A program made the translations under genes and the position numbers. Below, one piece after another: positions 1-12,700 of a stretch of DNA of 64,000 nucleotides (the stretch's first letter is position 1; each line of letters begins with the position of its first letter). The DNA is taken from NCBI GenBank assembly GCA_900642245.1, contig CAAAJI010000013.1, positions 228,597-292,596 on the forward strand, in the 5' to 3' direction. Under the pieces are notes generated by a model that was not told where the DNA came from, made no database searches, and saw nothing but the letters and a program-made list of their open reading frames with translations. This stretch comes from Fragilaria radians. Its lineage: Eukaryota; Bacillariophyta; Fragilariophyceae; Fragilariales; Fragilariaceae.

Positions 1-2263
1 AAGTAGCCTTGAATTAATGAAAGGACTTAATTGAAGGTGAATATACACTTTAAAGAAACTATAAATTCACTTGTTTGGTCTTGAGTGTACCATTGAGGTA
101 TCACTAGCATGTTGATGCATGGCAGTGTTCATGCTTTCACGCTGTTATTCTAGAACCATGATGTCTAGGCCATCAATGATGTGAATATTGACTAAATGCT
201 ATTTTCATGTTAATGGGTATGTAATAAAATTAGACTTATGCCATTCCTGTTTGACTAGGAAAACATTGTAAACTGATCGTTTTTGAAGATCATAGTGCAA
301 CAAACAACAGTCTGATTCACTTATAGTCTATGTATCATGACATTTTAAGACTTGATCACCTGCTACGTAAGGATCGTTATCTTCAGAAATAAGAAAGGAG
401 AGTCTTCTTTCTTGTTTCCTTCGTATCAGCTAATTGTTGCACTTATATGTGCTGGTTTGCTAAGGAGTATTCTTCACTGATTGTTGCAAGTGTTAAACTT
501 GACTTGATGAATGAAATCCACTTATCAATTCTGCACCTATTTGGTGAGATTTTAATGCAAAGGCTTGCTTAAAGCAGCATAATGATTCTGATGTAATGAT
601 TTATGTAAAATGAATGAAGGTCACTAGTTCAAATTTATAGTGAGGAAATTCAATAATGATGGTGCATTGTTTTATTGTTAAGATGATAAAACAGTAGCCC
701 TTCTTAAGTGGCTATGCAAATGTGTATGCAATTCTGGAATTGTCTCTCTAGGTTGGGAGACTGATTGATGAACCATGTCTTTTGAAACCTATGATCGGAT
801 TATCCTCATCAGCATGATATTAAAAAAATCGTACCAAATAAGTATCTTTGGATTGTTGGTCCTGATCTTGATTACAGTAAATCTCATCATTTTTTGATGG
901 TTTTGAAGCTGCAATAATGCAATTCTATGAATAATTGTTATTGTGCTCAAGGTATAGTAGAATGTCACGTTTTCTGCTTTGGTGCTTCCAATTGCAGTAC
1001 CGCACAGTGGGTTATCAGAGGTCAAATGCATCCATGTACATTAGAAAATGAATTTTGAATGTACTCCTGGCAGTTACTTTGTGCTACTATTTCCATGACG
1101 TAGATGATATAATTCATGTGGTGAGTATAATTCACCAGATAAAATAAATGAATGTGCTGAAAAATAATGCATTAGAATATTAATTTGAATGATGTCTTAC
1201 TCACTAGGTAAGATATTTGGCCGTAACTTATAGTTACCATTGCCATACCATTTGTTTTGTGCTTGCATAGGAAAAGTTCCCAATGCAAGGCTTTTGGAAT
1301 TATTTCTAAATTAATAATAGAAATGTCACTCATTTTGCAGCAGTAAAATATTTTCTGACTGCTAATAGTATTCTTATGCCTCTAGGGCAGTAATTCAAGG
1401 CTACTTTTACCCTGGCAAATGATTCCCCATTGAATCTGAAGACTTACAGCAATAAGTCATTTGCCATGCTGAATATCCCCATGTGCTATATTTCTGACCA
1501 AGCCAACCCATGCATCCTTATTGAATTCCCCTGGTATAGATAGTGCATTACTCTGAGAGACTTGGAATATTGTTGACCCAGCTACAGAAGGTACTCTATA
1601 GACTGTCTTGAAATTCACTGTTTTGTTGAAATTGTTCAGTTTGGCTCAACATTGGTGTTTGTACTTGACACAACGTGCAGTACAATTGTTATACCGTCAA
1701 GGTCCCTTGGTTTTCATTTTGGAACTTTGTATTCCCCTCTCATCAACAGTGACTAGATATGTAACCCTCCGTAACAGCAAAATAAGGATGTGGTTGTTGG
1801 CACCTGTCATAGCAATAATTCCAAAAAATAAAAGACGGATGCGTTTTGGGATCTTATCATGATTAATGCTCCTAACCCCATTGGAGGTGCCATATTTACC
1901 ATCAACAACCACCTTGAAAGCAATGCAGATTTTGGGAGACTTCAAACAAATGTGAATTGCCAATGAACATCAGAGATAATGTGCATGATGAAGTATGCCA
2001 TAAAGTGATATCAACACTTTGGATAATTGCATATCAACTAACCATGAAATCCCAAACGATAAGATTGGAGATTCTCTTGGAGTTTTGGTAAGGGAAAATT
2101 CCACCAGCTGAATTGAATTCTGGCAGCCAAAAAGCTTTCCAATTATTCAAATGATCATGAGATACAATTATATAGCAATCATACTCCGTTATCCCAAACT
2201 CTCTTGGAAGTAACGGATGAGGAAACCTATAACACTGCGGTTCATGAGATCATCTCTCCGCCC
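1..2263. other. AT-rich intergenic stretch with faint traces of decayed coding sequence
   Basis: I see no intact gene here. Around 1600-2260 on the + strand short open stretches alternate with stops, which suggests old coding sequence, but no family can be named. The rest is AT-rich and without recognisable features. Confidence 0.4.
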
Positions 2264-2349
2264 TTGAAATCATGTGCAGAAATTACTGATGGTGATGAAT
2301 TTTCAATTGAAATCATGTGCAGAAATTACTGATGGTGATTAATTTTCAA
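2264..2349. repeat. 43-bp tandem duplication, two copies
   Basis: Two adjacent 43-bp units occupy 2264-2306 and 2307-2349. They differ at one base (G versus T in the final third). The unit length is not a multiple of three, so the second copy shifts any reading frame. The near identity implies a recent local duplication. Confidence 0.9.
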
Positions 2350-2455
2350 GTTTAGCTGATGCCCGTTCCGAAACTGATTATACTGATCCATTCTTTAGTT
2401 AGTAGCAACTTCATCCTTCTGTACCACAGATCTAACTCATCATTTTCATCAAGAA

Positions 2456-2599
2456 AGGTACGTTACAGGGTCTATATTTGTGAGGGAAGAAGGAGAATTG
2501 TATGAACTCAACATGTGGATGGACAACAATGCAACGGTAATCATATCTACAACACGCTTTCCCGTTTGCTCTTGCGCCAAAGAAGGCTCTTCAAGTTAG
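2456..2599 (+). pseudogene. Short decayed coding fragment, possibly piggyBac-like
   Basis: An open frame of about 47 codons ends at TAG 2597-2599. It contains the stretch LYELNMWMDNNATVIISTT. The pattern W-x-D-N-x-x-V-x-x-x-S-T resembles the part of piggyBac (DDE_Tnp_1_7) transposases just after the catalytic core. There is no start codon and no neighbouring transposase domain that I can read, so this is probably a remnant. The family assignment is weak. It could equally be the last exon of an unrelated dead gene. Confidence 0.25.
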
Positions 2600-5500
2600 T
2601 CAAATATAACCTTCCTTTTCTATAATGGACACTAAAAACTATCTAGGACATCTACTATTTCTGTCGGGGACAAATGACTTTTTGTTTTGCTTGAAGACAT
2701 CTCCATACATAGGAGGACAATTTCTTATTCAGCAATAAGTGCACTTGCATTTATTTCATTGGATAAGTAAGATTTTTGTTCCCAATTGCTACTCCTACGA
2801 TTGCATGGTTCCTATCTAGAAAATCCCGGCTTGCAACGCACCGTACAATTGAATACGTACGAATGTACTGATCCGTGACAGAACTAACTAGGGTTCCTCT
2901 ACCTATATCGGGTAGGAAAAATAAATGCCTATGTAAAGGACTTGTTTAGCTAGCGCATTATTCACGATAATCGCTATACTAAAATGTTGGTATAAATCCT
3001 ACGGATTTGCTTGGACCTATAATAGTATTAGCCTCTAGAATGGACCTTTCTATGCACTGAAACAAGCTTTTACTTTCTAAGCCAAAGGCTTAGTTAGGAT
3101 CATTGCCGTCTCAAGGACATGAGCATGGCCTACATTATTGCTAATTTTTTAATCTCAACACTCTCGTGCTGTGATCACAGTGCTCTATGTGAGAATTGAA
3201 ATAGAAACATTATGTCCTCCTATTTTAAGGACATTATGAAAAACTACTTTTGCTTTCTAATCGTGAAAGATTGAAGTCTTGACTGACTAATTTTTCATTA
3301 TGATAATCTTTATTTAGATCAGTCATTTATTTATTGTCTTTTGTCTATGCCAGCATGTCAAATACTTTTGACTGCTCTTTATTTAGAGCTAAACATTTAA
3401 ATTATAAAAAGGTTCGTGATACACATGTGCTTTATCACCTAAATTTTAGAGCCCTTTGATACGTATCAGCTAAAATTTGTGAAAAGAAAATACAACAAAT
3501 ATTATGATTTTCATTTGTCGTTTTTAGATGTGCTAATATATCTGATATCTTTATCATCTAGATTAGCATGTACTAGCAACACTGGACGTCTCCAAATGTT
3601 GGCACAAAATAACATCTCTTGAATTAAACTCTTTTATAGATTAATTTGGTGTGTTTAACTTAAATCATAAAGTATTGTCTTCTAGCTTTGTAGAATATAG
3701 TACACTGTCCTAGTGATATATCCAATAACTTCTAGGCCCGAGGAATTTATTCTCTTTTGTCATCATGCATATATCCAACTGATATAGCAAATCCTTTTTA
3801 GCAGGTTGCTCCAAGCAATGATATCCTACGCTTAAACTGAGGTAAAAACACCCAGGTGACTTCCTTTATTTCTTACTAGCTTTTATGTGCATCTAAATCC
3901 TCATTTCTTTATCGCAAATATAAAGATGTTAAAATGATCTCTTACTCTTTTTTCATTGAATCGTAAACTATGTATCGTTTCAACAATATATCGTTGTTCT
4001 TCTTGATTTTTGTATAGGATTGTGCATTTACAGTTTTAGGCTTCTTAATCACCCCTGTATGCGCCTTACAATAGTGCATAATTGCCGCTAATATTGACTC
4101 CCGACTAATCGTTTCATTTTTATCTCTGACATTGCCTCTATAAAAGCATAGATGCCTCTTACTTGCATCTTCTCCCGCATAAAAGATATTTGCTTTTATG
4201 CTTGGCGATCTAGCAATCGCTCTAATTACCGTCCAGAGACATCGTTTCAACCTTTAAGATGTCCCAAAGATATTCTAACATATATCATTAGTTCTTAAAC
4301 ATAGCCAAGATATAATAACCAATGTTCTTTCATAGCGAATGCTTGCCTGCATCAATTGAAAAAGTGGCGATGAAGTATACATTTAACGGAAAACTAGATG
4401 TGTATAACATCAGTTAAAAAATAGCTATCAAAACCAGGATTTGCCCCCAAGGTGACTTTGATCAAGAAAGTTACTTATCCAATTCATGTCTACTGTTAAA
4501 CTTAAAGTATGTAAATAGTAACAATATCTTACAAAAAAAAACAAGAATGTTACATGTTGAGGAGCTCCTGAGTAGTTTCGAGATTTCCCTTGTCCTGTTC
4601 TAGTGGACATTCTTGAAATAAACACCACACTGTGGGTAGGAATACTTGCGCAAATCTGAATGAAACTTGAATTGCAGATAGGTGGAAATCTGCAGCTAAT
4701 AGTATACCAATGGATACCTAGTCAATATTCTATGAGAATTAGCCACTTAGTGTATACCAATTTTAGAGCAAGAAATCCAGCAGGTATGTGATTAAGTTTT
4801 ATTCTTTTGTATACTTCAAATTTTTCTTAACTTTTGGGTCTCTCTTCAGATTTGTAATATAACTTTACCTTATAATCAGTAACTTTCTTTCATTTTCTTT
4901 ACTACAATCCTCTTTTCTTTGATTTTTTGTTGAAACCATTACACTAACATATTCGTGTACTCTAGTCTCACAAATACGTGACATTTTCTATCTTTTGACA
5001 GATTGAGGTGCTGCGTTTGCATGCACGCCTATTTGACTTAGTGGTGAAGCCTTTGTCAATTTACTATTTAGGTTCTGAGATGTAATGACCTGTTTCAAAT
5101 TCCTTTATTGATTAGTGTGTCTGTGGAAACGAAAATCAAGTGAATGTATTTTCAACAGAGGAGTGTCGACTTGAACATGATGCAGTTCTATTTTTGCCTA
5201 AAGCTAAACCTTTTAGATTCGGTATTGTTTGCGCACCTCTGATTTTACTATGGATGTAGTGTATTATGTTGGCTATTCATTCACTCAAGTTGCAATAAGT
5301 ATCTTTGCAAATAAGTTTTCTTGTCCCTTATAGAAGGAGGTTGCAGATGAAGACTAGATGGAGAGTGTGATGGTTGATCAGCAGGAAGTTTAATCAAATT
5401 AGGTATGGATAACTTGTTGGTAAATTTGGTGGACTACTAGTCCAAGAGGTGTTGAAAGCTTCTGCGTGTATTGGCGTTAATGACTGAGCGACTGGTTGGC

Positions 5501-6558
5501 ATAGGAGATGGTAGGTTTGCTGGCAAAGCTTACCATGTTCTTTTTTTTTTGTAATGAGTTGAGTTTTCCAGATGTCCTATTGGTAGAGCATTTATATTTC
5601 GGATGATTAGAGCACTTATTGACGGATTACTAAATGCGATACAAACTTATAGTACTATGAATTACTGCATACCTGAAAGGATTTTGCCAATCCTGGATTT
5701 TTCATTTGATGAGCAAATGTTTTACAATTCATTTAAAATCGACTGATTGAAAAAGAACAGCGAAGCGATGCATCACACTAGAGTCATTTTTTCAGGCTTA
5801 GTCAATATTTGAAATTGCTATTTTCAATATTTAAGAAACTTAATTTATGTTAGCACTCATCACCTCAAGCGCAGTTTTCACTTGATTATTGAAGGTGTAA
5901 GGAGAAAAACAGAAAAGTTTCTTTTGATTGTAGTCTTGTGATTACGATTCCCTGTTCAACCTTTTTGAGGGGTTTACAACGACTAATCCACTATCAACCA
6001 ATGCTAATCGAACAACTTACCAAGAGGCGTGCAATAACTACCCTGGTTTTTATGCCGTAGCTATTTCTCATTCTTCATCACTTTCCTCCCTACTTTATTT
6101 GTTCAACTTTTGAAAACTGACATAGCTTCAACTATTTAGTAAGGGCTTCCCCCTAATTTCAATATGAACATTCTGTCAACCTAGTTCTAGATGAGCGAAG
6201 TTAATTCAAATAGATTTTGGACATGGATCCAAATTTGTGGATGAATCAAGAGGGTCATACCACGTACAACAAACGAACTATAGTCTTTTTCTTCACATAG
6301 AATTTACCGTACACTTGCCTTCTGCACTTGAGGCTTACAAATTCCTCATAAACCTATCAAAGATACGTATTACGATGATAGTATCTTGATTGACTGCAGT
6401 GTGATTGTAATGTGAGTTTATTTTGAAATTAACCTTACATTAACATTGGACGACAATGACTTTCCCCCACAAGATGTCAAGCTGTTAGATGTAACTTAAA
6501 ATAATTGGGAAAACATATAATTGGTTAATCATATTTATGGTATATCTTTTCAGACAGC
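2600..6558. other. AT-rich intergenic stretch, no gene recognised
   Basis: No supported gene. A roughly 100-bp dispersed repeat lies at about 3365-3462 and is listed separately. A 102-codon open frame on the - strand (3942-4250) has no recognisable motif. The remainder is AT-rich with homopolymer runs. Confidence 0.4.
3365..3462 (+). repeat. Dispersed repeat, copy 1 (second copy at 19217-19316)
   Basis: This segment shares a diverged stretch of roughly 95-100 bp with 19217-19316. The best-conserved part is ATCACCTAAATTTTAG, preceded by ACATGTG and by TTGACTG.TCTTT.TTTAGA. The second copy directly abuts the integrase end of a gypsy remnant, so this may be a fragment of that element's LTR or of another transposon inserted there. 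Confidence 0.55.
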
Positions 6559-7275
6559 TCACAATTTCATGCAACACATCGAACAGAGAAACGCAAAGCC
6601 AACAAGAGACATGTAGAACCATCCGCTGAAAACCGAAACTAGCATACGATTGCTGACTTCTCCGCAATCACCATCGTGTGTGAAGAACTTTGCAACACCA
6701 ACTGTCAGGTAAAAAATCCATGCGATTACGACGACAATGTATAACGCAACGCCCTTATCATAGCACATAATATGATGAATTCTACCCCAAGAATTACTGG
6801 GAGCAATATCATCATTGGACATTTTCTGGTAAGTACCATACTCAAGATTAGACTCTGGAGTAGCGACTACAGTTGTGGTTTCCTTCTTGCTTTCACTATC
6901 GTAGACAGATGCCGATATAACGGTAGTCGTGGTAGTTATGGGTGGCTGTGTCAGAGGAAAATTGAGCTTTTCTTCTTCCTGTACTCTGTGTACGATGTAG
7001 ACACATGCGATCATGTGAATCAGACAACAGACTCCGTTCACTATCATCCACGTTGCCTCATTTCTACAGTTTTCAATATCCATGATACTTTTTAGCCCGA
7101 GCGCAAAAGGAGGAATATTAAGTGCAAATGTAACAAACATGTAAGGAAAGAATGCACTACCGACCAATTCCCATAGGCATTCGCATCCGACACCACATGC
7201 CTTACAGGGTAAACAAATGATTTCGCTACAGCCACGACAAAGACTTCCAACCGATTCACAGATTACAGCAGCCAT
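6559..7275 (-). CDS. Cysteine-rich four-helix membrane protein of unknown function
   Basis: A single-exon gene of 238 residues with a clear ATG at 7275. The first 35 residues are rich in cysteine (CRGCSEIICLPCKACGVGCEC), which suggests palmitoylation or metal or disulfide chemistry near the membrane. Four hydrophobic segments follow at about residues 43-65, 74-96, 175-197 and 208-233. They form two hairpins separated by a polar Thr/Ser-rich loop of about 75 residues that includes a run of five threonines. The protein ends in CSMCCMKL. I recall similar cysteine-rich multi-helix proteins from other diatoms but no known function. The hydrophobic pattern and the long open frame in AT-rich DNA make it a real gene. 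Transport or membrane organisation would be guesses. Confidence 0.75.
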   Translation of the reverse strand: MAAVICESVGSLCRGCSEIICLPCKACGVGCECLWELVGSAFFPYMFVTFALNIPPFALGLKSIMDIENCRNEATWMIVNGVCCLIHMIACVYIVHRVQEEEKLNFPLTQPPITTTTTVISASVYDSESKKETTTVVATPESNLEYGTYQKMSNDDIAPSNSWGRIHHIMCYDKGVALYIVVVIAWIFYLTVGVAKFFTHDGDCGEVSNRMLVSVFSGWFYMSLVGFAFLCSMCCMKL

Positions 7276-7859
7276 CGTGAAAGAGAAAAGGTAGCTAAAT
7301 ATATATTAATCGTACTATGTTGGCTTTCCTTAGATTAGAGCCGTTTCATGCGAACACTCACCCGTGGAGCACGCTCGCCAAAACAAAGTTGTGTGTGACA
7401 CACACTTCGAATTTTTATGTTAGGGAAAAAATTAGCCTACCACAAATACAATACCAGTCCCCATACTATTTCCGGGATCGTTTGTAACTTATGTTGCGGA
7501 TGCATTAGCTATTGCTGAGAATAAACCCATTTCCCGGGCTGAACTACATTGACAGAAGGCACAGGAATCAACAAAGAAGCTTAGCCCTTTGAATTCTCTG
7601 TCCTCTTCTTCTGATCATGCACAGAAAGAGAATGTTATCAAAATGGAGCATGACAGGGAGAAACTAGAAAACTGGAATCAGAAACAAGACGAAAAGCAAT
7701 AAACCTGTCCATTTGTTTAGGAAAGATGCAAGAGCTGAAGGAGACTCTTGCCATTTTAAAAGATATCAAACCCGCAATTGGTGAGGCTGATTACAATGCG
7801 CAGGTCATACAACATTGAGTTATGTCCAATTGAAGTCAACAATGAAAGAGAAGTCAAAG
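7276..7859. other. Intergenic stretch between membrane-protein gene and Harbinger remnant
   Basis: This holds the presumed promoter and 5' UTR of the gene starting at 7275, then about 400 bp with no readable feature. It may include the 3' end of the Harbinger element, but I could not identify a terminal inverted repeat. Confidence 0.3.
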
Positions 7860-8765
7860 CTTAAGACTTAGTAGGTTCCTTTTTTTGCCATAATTTCTCT
7901 CTGCATTTATGCCTTTCAAATTCATCCATTGCAAAATCAGGTGTAACGTCAACACCCCGAGTTGTGAAAAAATCTTGTTCTGAATCTAAATCAGATGCTG
8001 CAAATGTATGCTCCAAGGAATTCTTACGCCGTTCTGAAAGTTTGTAACGTCTTCAGAGAGGAAACCATAATGTTACAATAACAAGTTGTGAAGGATACAA
8101 CAAGTCACAAAGGCTGCTTCAAGACTTTCATGTTTCTTAACCTCATGGAATGATTTAAGGTAATAAAATTGTCTCTTCAAAATTACGAAAACAGTTTCAA
8201 TGTCTTTTCTAATGACAAGGTCAACGATGGTAGCCCCCATTGCAAATCAAATAGGAACCAGTAAATTTCTTTTTTTCTCTTCATTTGCATCATCAAGGAC
8301 ATACGATCGTGTTCCAAAAAAAGACATTGGATTTAGCAAATCTGTAACAGACGTGTCAAATCGAACAATGTGAGTTTCATTTCGAGTTCCAGGATGACCC
8401 TTTGTGACAGATTGAATAAATTTTCGAGATGTGCGAATGACTTGAAATGAAATGGTAGGATACCCCTCCTTACCCTTGTACATGTTGTAATATTGGTGAG
8501 GGCACTTACCTCAACCAATGTGAACACAGTCAACACTACCAACACATCCCGGAAGTCCAATTAATGCATAGTCTGCTTGAACACCATTGAACTCAGTAGA
8601 GTTTCTAGGCATGTTAGAATAATAGGCTTGACGTGTCAAAAAAGAATTGTGGCCACAGAAATTTTGAACTTGGCCACAATACTCTTTTCACAAAGAAACC
8701 CGGAAAATGCTAGTTTTCACAGTTGTGTCAGTCTAACGCAAGTAAAACAATTCAGTCACGAGTAA
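7860..8765 (-). pseudogene. Harbinger/PIF-type (DDE_Tnp_4) transposase remnant
   Basis: Read on the - strand across several frames, this shows the order of a PIF/Harbinger transposase. First comes LIGLPGCVGSVDCVHIG with the first catalytic Asp, then KCPHQYYNMYKGKEGYPTIS and HPGTRNETHIVRFD. Next is SYLICNGGY, where the second catalytic Asp of the usual DGGY is Asn. Last is RKDIETVFVILKRQF, which holds the catalytic Glu region, and CCILHNLLL. A TGA replaces the Trp after CVHIG, and at least two frameshifts interrupt the frame near 8270 and 8050. The element is therefore dead. It lies just upstream of the membrane-protein gene on the same strand. I found no terminal inverted repeats or target duplication by eye. 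Confidence 0.85.
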
Positions 8766-9340
8766 AATTACAATAGTCAACAATTGTTTTTGTAACTGTG
8801 GTAGGCCGCCCTTAGGGCTTCGATTCTCGATCCGACATGATTTTTGTGCGGCTTAAAAAAATATTAAAATTTCCTTTCATGGCAGGCTAAAGCAAGCACC
8901 CGCAGCAAAGCACACAGATGGTAAATGCCAAACGAACCCGGAAATTCGTTAGGGACTAAAACTATTGTTATTGTATTTGTGACAAGGCTAATTTTTGCCC
9001 TTACTAACAAAAAATGTGCAACCCGGTTTCAAGGAAACTAAAAACCTGATATTTTATTTTATAAGGCACAATCCTGTAAGTTGAGAGACTTGGCTTGTTA
9101 CACCAGGTGTAAGCCAATCTCACGCCAATGGAAAAAAGCATCGACAACTTAGAGCAAAGTTTTTAAATTTTTGCAAGTATGCACTGTAAAAGAATGCATA
9201 TCTTCGGCAATGAGTGAGGAAGAAATATTTCGTAAACGCTGAATGTTTATTTGTACCTTGACAGTTTTAGATTATGGACTTACGCTAAATTGTTGAGAAA
9301 TGGCAAGATGAAGTTATTAAAGAATAATACAATGCTTGAG
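8766..9340. other. Intergenic stretch, nothing recognised
   Basis: AT-rich sequence between the Harbinger remnant and a copia gag remnant. It probably includes flanks of both elements. No open frame of note. Confidence 0.3.
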
Positions 9341-9720
9341 TTTGCTTAGAATTAATTGGTAATGTCAATAGTGGAAATGAAGCTCTAGATACTTACATTA
9401 CTACCTTTGAAGAATTCAGAATGAAGTTAGGAAAAATGGGATCAGCAATTACACATGATGAGCTCATGATCCATGTGCTGAACATGACCATTGACTATAA
9501 ATTACAAATGGTGTTTTTAGAGCAAGGATTCGGAAATAAAGCGAATCAATGCCTATGTTAAGAAAGGAATTTACGATTTGAGAGACAATCCATCAACATT
9601 GTAGTTAAGCATTGAGCACATGAAGAACATGAATGCTCTGTTAACATCCCAGTTTAAGGAATAATGTGGCAATTGGTCATAAGGCTATGCAAGAGGGATC
9701 ATGGTGCCAGCCATGGTAAT
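9341..9720 (+). pseudogene. Ty1/copia gag remnant (UBN2-type) with broken zinc knuckle
   Basis: The + strand reads TYITTFEEFRMKLGKMGSAI, then HDELMIHVLNMTIDYKLQM, then LRFER. These match the order of copia-type gag proteins: a helical gag domain, a low-complexity linker and a CCHC knuckle. The knuckle region reads FKE-stop-CGNWS-stop-GYARG, so both the frame and the zinc ligands are lost. Frames change near 9550 and 9650. The adjoining sequence to about 10200 on the same strand may be further decayed polyprotein. Confidence 0.7.
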
Positions 9721-12700
9721 GGAGGCTCCTTAATCCTCTTCTGTACCTTCCACAGACAGAAAGGACACATTAAAGCCAGTTTATAAGGAATCTAGAATCC
9801 AGGAGAAATATGTTTTAGCTCAATTAAAGACAAGAGTTTTGGTGCGCCTACGTTGTGGCTTTGATTATTGGTTATTGCAAAGAATATTTGGAGAAACACC
9901 TCCTGGATAAGAAGAGTTCCTTGAAAGAAAAGATTCCAAATCTTATTTAGAGTTGAGGGACAACAAAATCAAATTAAATTTCTTCAATATAGTGATGCTG
10001 GAGAAAGCAACGCCTTGGAGGATGTATTGTAGCCTAACTTTAAATATGCAGGTTTACGATTTTCACAGAAAATTGGAAGGTGGCGTGCAAGCTCCAAATT
10101 TTGTATTGCACAATTCAAGTCATCTTGAATTGAGAAGGGCTTCAAGAAGAAATCAAAAGAGGAATCTGGGCGGAGTGTGCATCAACTGCTATTCTACATT
10201 CTAACATTGTGCTTGCAAATAAGAAGTAGACTTATCAAGATTTACTATTTGGTAATGAGGTTCATTGCGTTAAAGAATCTACGGATAAATAGTTGTTGTG
10301 ACAGCAGAGAAAAAGATCCAGGGAAAGCGCAAGCACCGAGGAACAGCCTGCAGGTTTGTTGGATACCCTCCACTCCATGATAGTGATGTTGACTTGAAGT
10401 TTAATTTTGAATCCAAGCATATCATTGATTCGAGACATTATTGAGCAAAGTAAGAGCTTCAAAGAGTGTACCCCGAAGAAAGAAGAATACACAATTAGCA
10501 ATCAAAGAGATGTTGCGGACAATTATGAGTCCATAGAAACAATCCAGAAAGAGTCTGAAGTATCGGATGAGAATGAAAGAAAGACATCAAACCCTAAACA
10601 TCTAAGGTTAAATCCTGACTCTTCAAGATTCGAGGCTATTGTTAGGGCTATCCTCGCATCAAATTTCATTCATGAGTCTTGGCATATTACTTGTGCTATC
10701 AATCCCCTCAGGACAAGTGACTAAATTTGAATCACAATCAAGCCAAGCGCAGAAAAAAAAGCTTGCATAGTTCATAACATTCACGTGAACTGCGGTGCTT
10801 AGTCACTACTCCAGCAGGATTGTTCTTGGATTCATTGAGCAAAACACAAACAATATCATACGCAACATCTTGGCATTTAGTATGCGAAGATGAAATATTG
10901 TGACGTTTCTTAAGTTGGTATGAAGGGATCACAGAGCAGTTTCACAACAGCTTTGTTGTGAAAGCGCTACATGAGAAACTGCAAGGACAGAAAAGCACAG
11001 CATACTTTAGAAACAAATTTAAGGATCAATGAATGAAGATACATTGGGAATGGTACATAAGCTCAATCAAAGAAATGGAAAGAATTCCTTTTGTAGGTAA
11101 AAACATGAAGCACAAATTCATGTATCAAAGACATGTGCATGCTGCAACAAAGAGAGCAAACGTATTTCAAAGCAGAAGTTGTGAAAGAAGTTGATATGAA
11201 AGAGCACTTGATAATTATGAAAACCATGAGAGCAATATGGAAATTTGCCATAAAAACCTCATATGTTAGGTTGTTTTTACATCCAAAAAGGGGAGGAATA
11301 TTTGAAAAAGGAGGATACCTGAAAAGATCCTAAAAAGATGATGCCGGTAGTGCTAGGAAATATTTAGTAGACATGGATCAAGAGCTGGACAGAAAGCTCA
11401 ACCGATAGAATGAATCAGTGTTGAGTTGACATTGAAAGTCATATATGAAGATTGACAACTTCTTTCGTCCCAAATCCCGGGAAGTACTCTTTGAAAGACT
11501 GGAGGAGCACCTTAAAGAAAAATGTGACAATATGGACAAATACACACAAAGGCATAAATCCGAGAAGAAATAAATCAGATCCAGTCAAACATCTGGTCTG
11601 AAACAAGAGAGAGATTGATCCAAGAACCAATATCCTCAGAGGGTCAAGAAAATTACTAAGGATACAGTCGTAAATTTTGCATGCGATAAATCCAATCGAG
11701 AGATCGACGCCAGAGATGAAAGAATAAATATTGTAACTTAACGAGAATGATCACAAACATGGAAAAAGGCTGGTATCACATATAAAGGAGTAACTGCATA
11801 AATAAAGGTCCGGGGTTTAATGAACTGGGATGGATTTCAGCTAGGGAACAAGAAGTAGAACTCTCACTTTTTTTCGGAGGATAAAGGACGCAAATGAGCA
11901 ACCCTGAAAAAGTATCAGAAAGGATGACCAAAATAGATGTAAAGGACTTCGGTCAAGAAATAGATTGATGAGAATATAAGGTTTATATGGCAAATTAATG
12001 CCACCAAAACATTAAAACGCATACCGATTTGTCTCAATCAGATGATTCACAACATCACACCCACTCAGGAGTTATGTACCAAAGAAAAGCAACAATATTC
12101 AAGAATTATCCATGTAGCAATATGGAAATCGAAACGATGTATCACATCCTGAAATATGAAGGAAGAAAACTACACTCAAAAAGGGTTTGTGAAAGAAGTC
12201 GCAACGGACGCTTCAAAGCAAACCTAATCATCATGGGGGGAAATGGTTTCACTTGTGGAGCAAACAGATAAACTTGGGAGCACTCTGAAAGTTCCCAATC
12301 AAGGGCTCATTAGTTGGGACAAATTATTAAGAAGTGTTCATGGTGATGACACGGAAGAATATCTAAAAAAATTCTTCCTGATAGGCAGCTGGCACAGATG
12401 ATGATGTAGATGATGCGAATAATCCGGGAAATATGGATGAAAAGCAGGAATAGATCTTATCGAGAGACCAACGTTTTCAACAGCACATAAATATTAAATT
12501 TAATCTTAACAGTTTTGCAATATTCTCTCTATTCTGTTGAGCATGTCTGATGGTGTGTGATCCAAGGAATTTACTGGTTACCGCAAATGACTTTGTCTCC
12601 CATCTATGGCGATTCAAGCTGCCCATGTGCTCTACTTCTAATCATTTTCATGAAAAAGCTAGGATTGTCTGCTTCTCGAGCGTCATCTTCACCTAGATTG

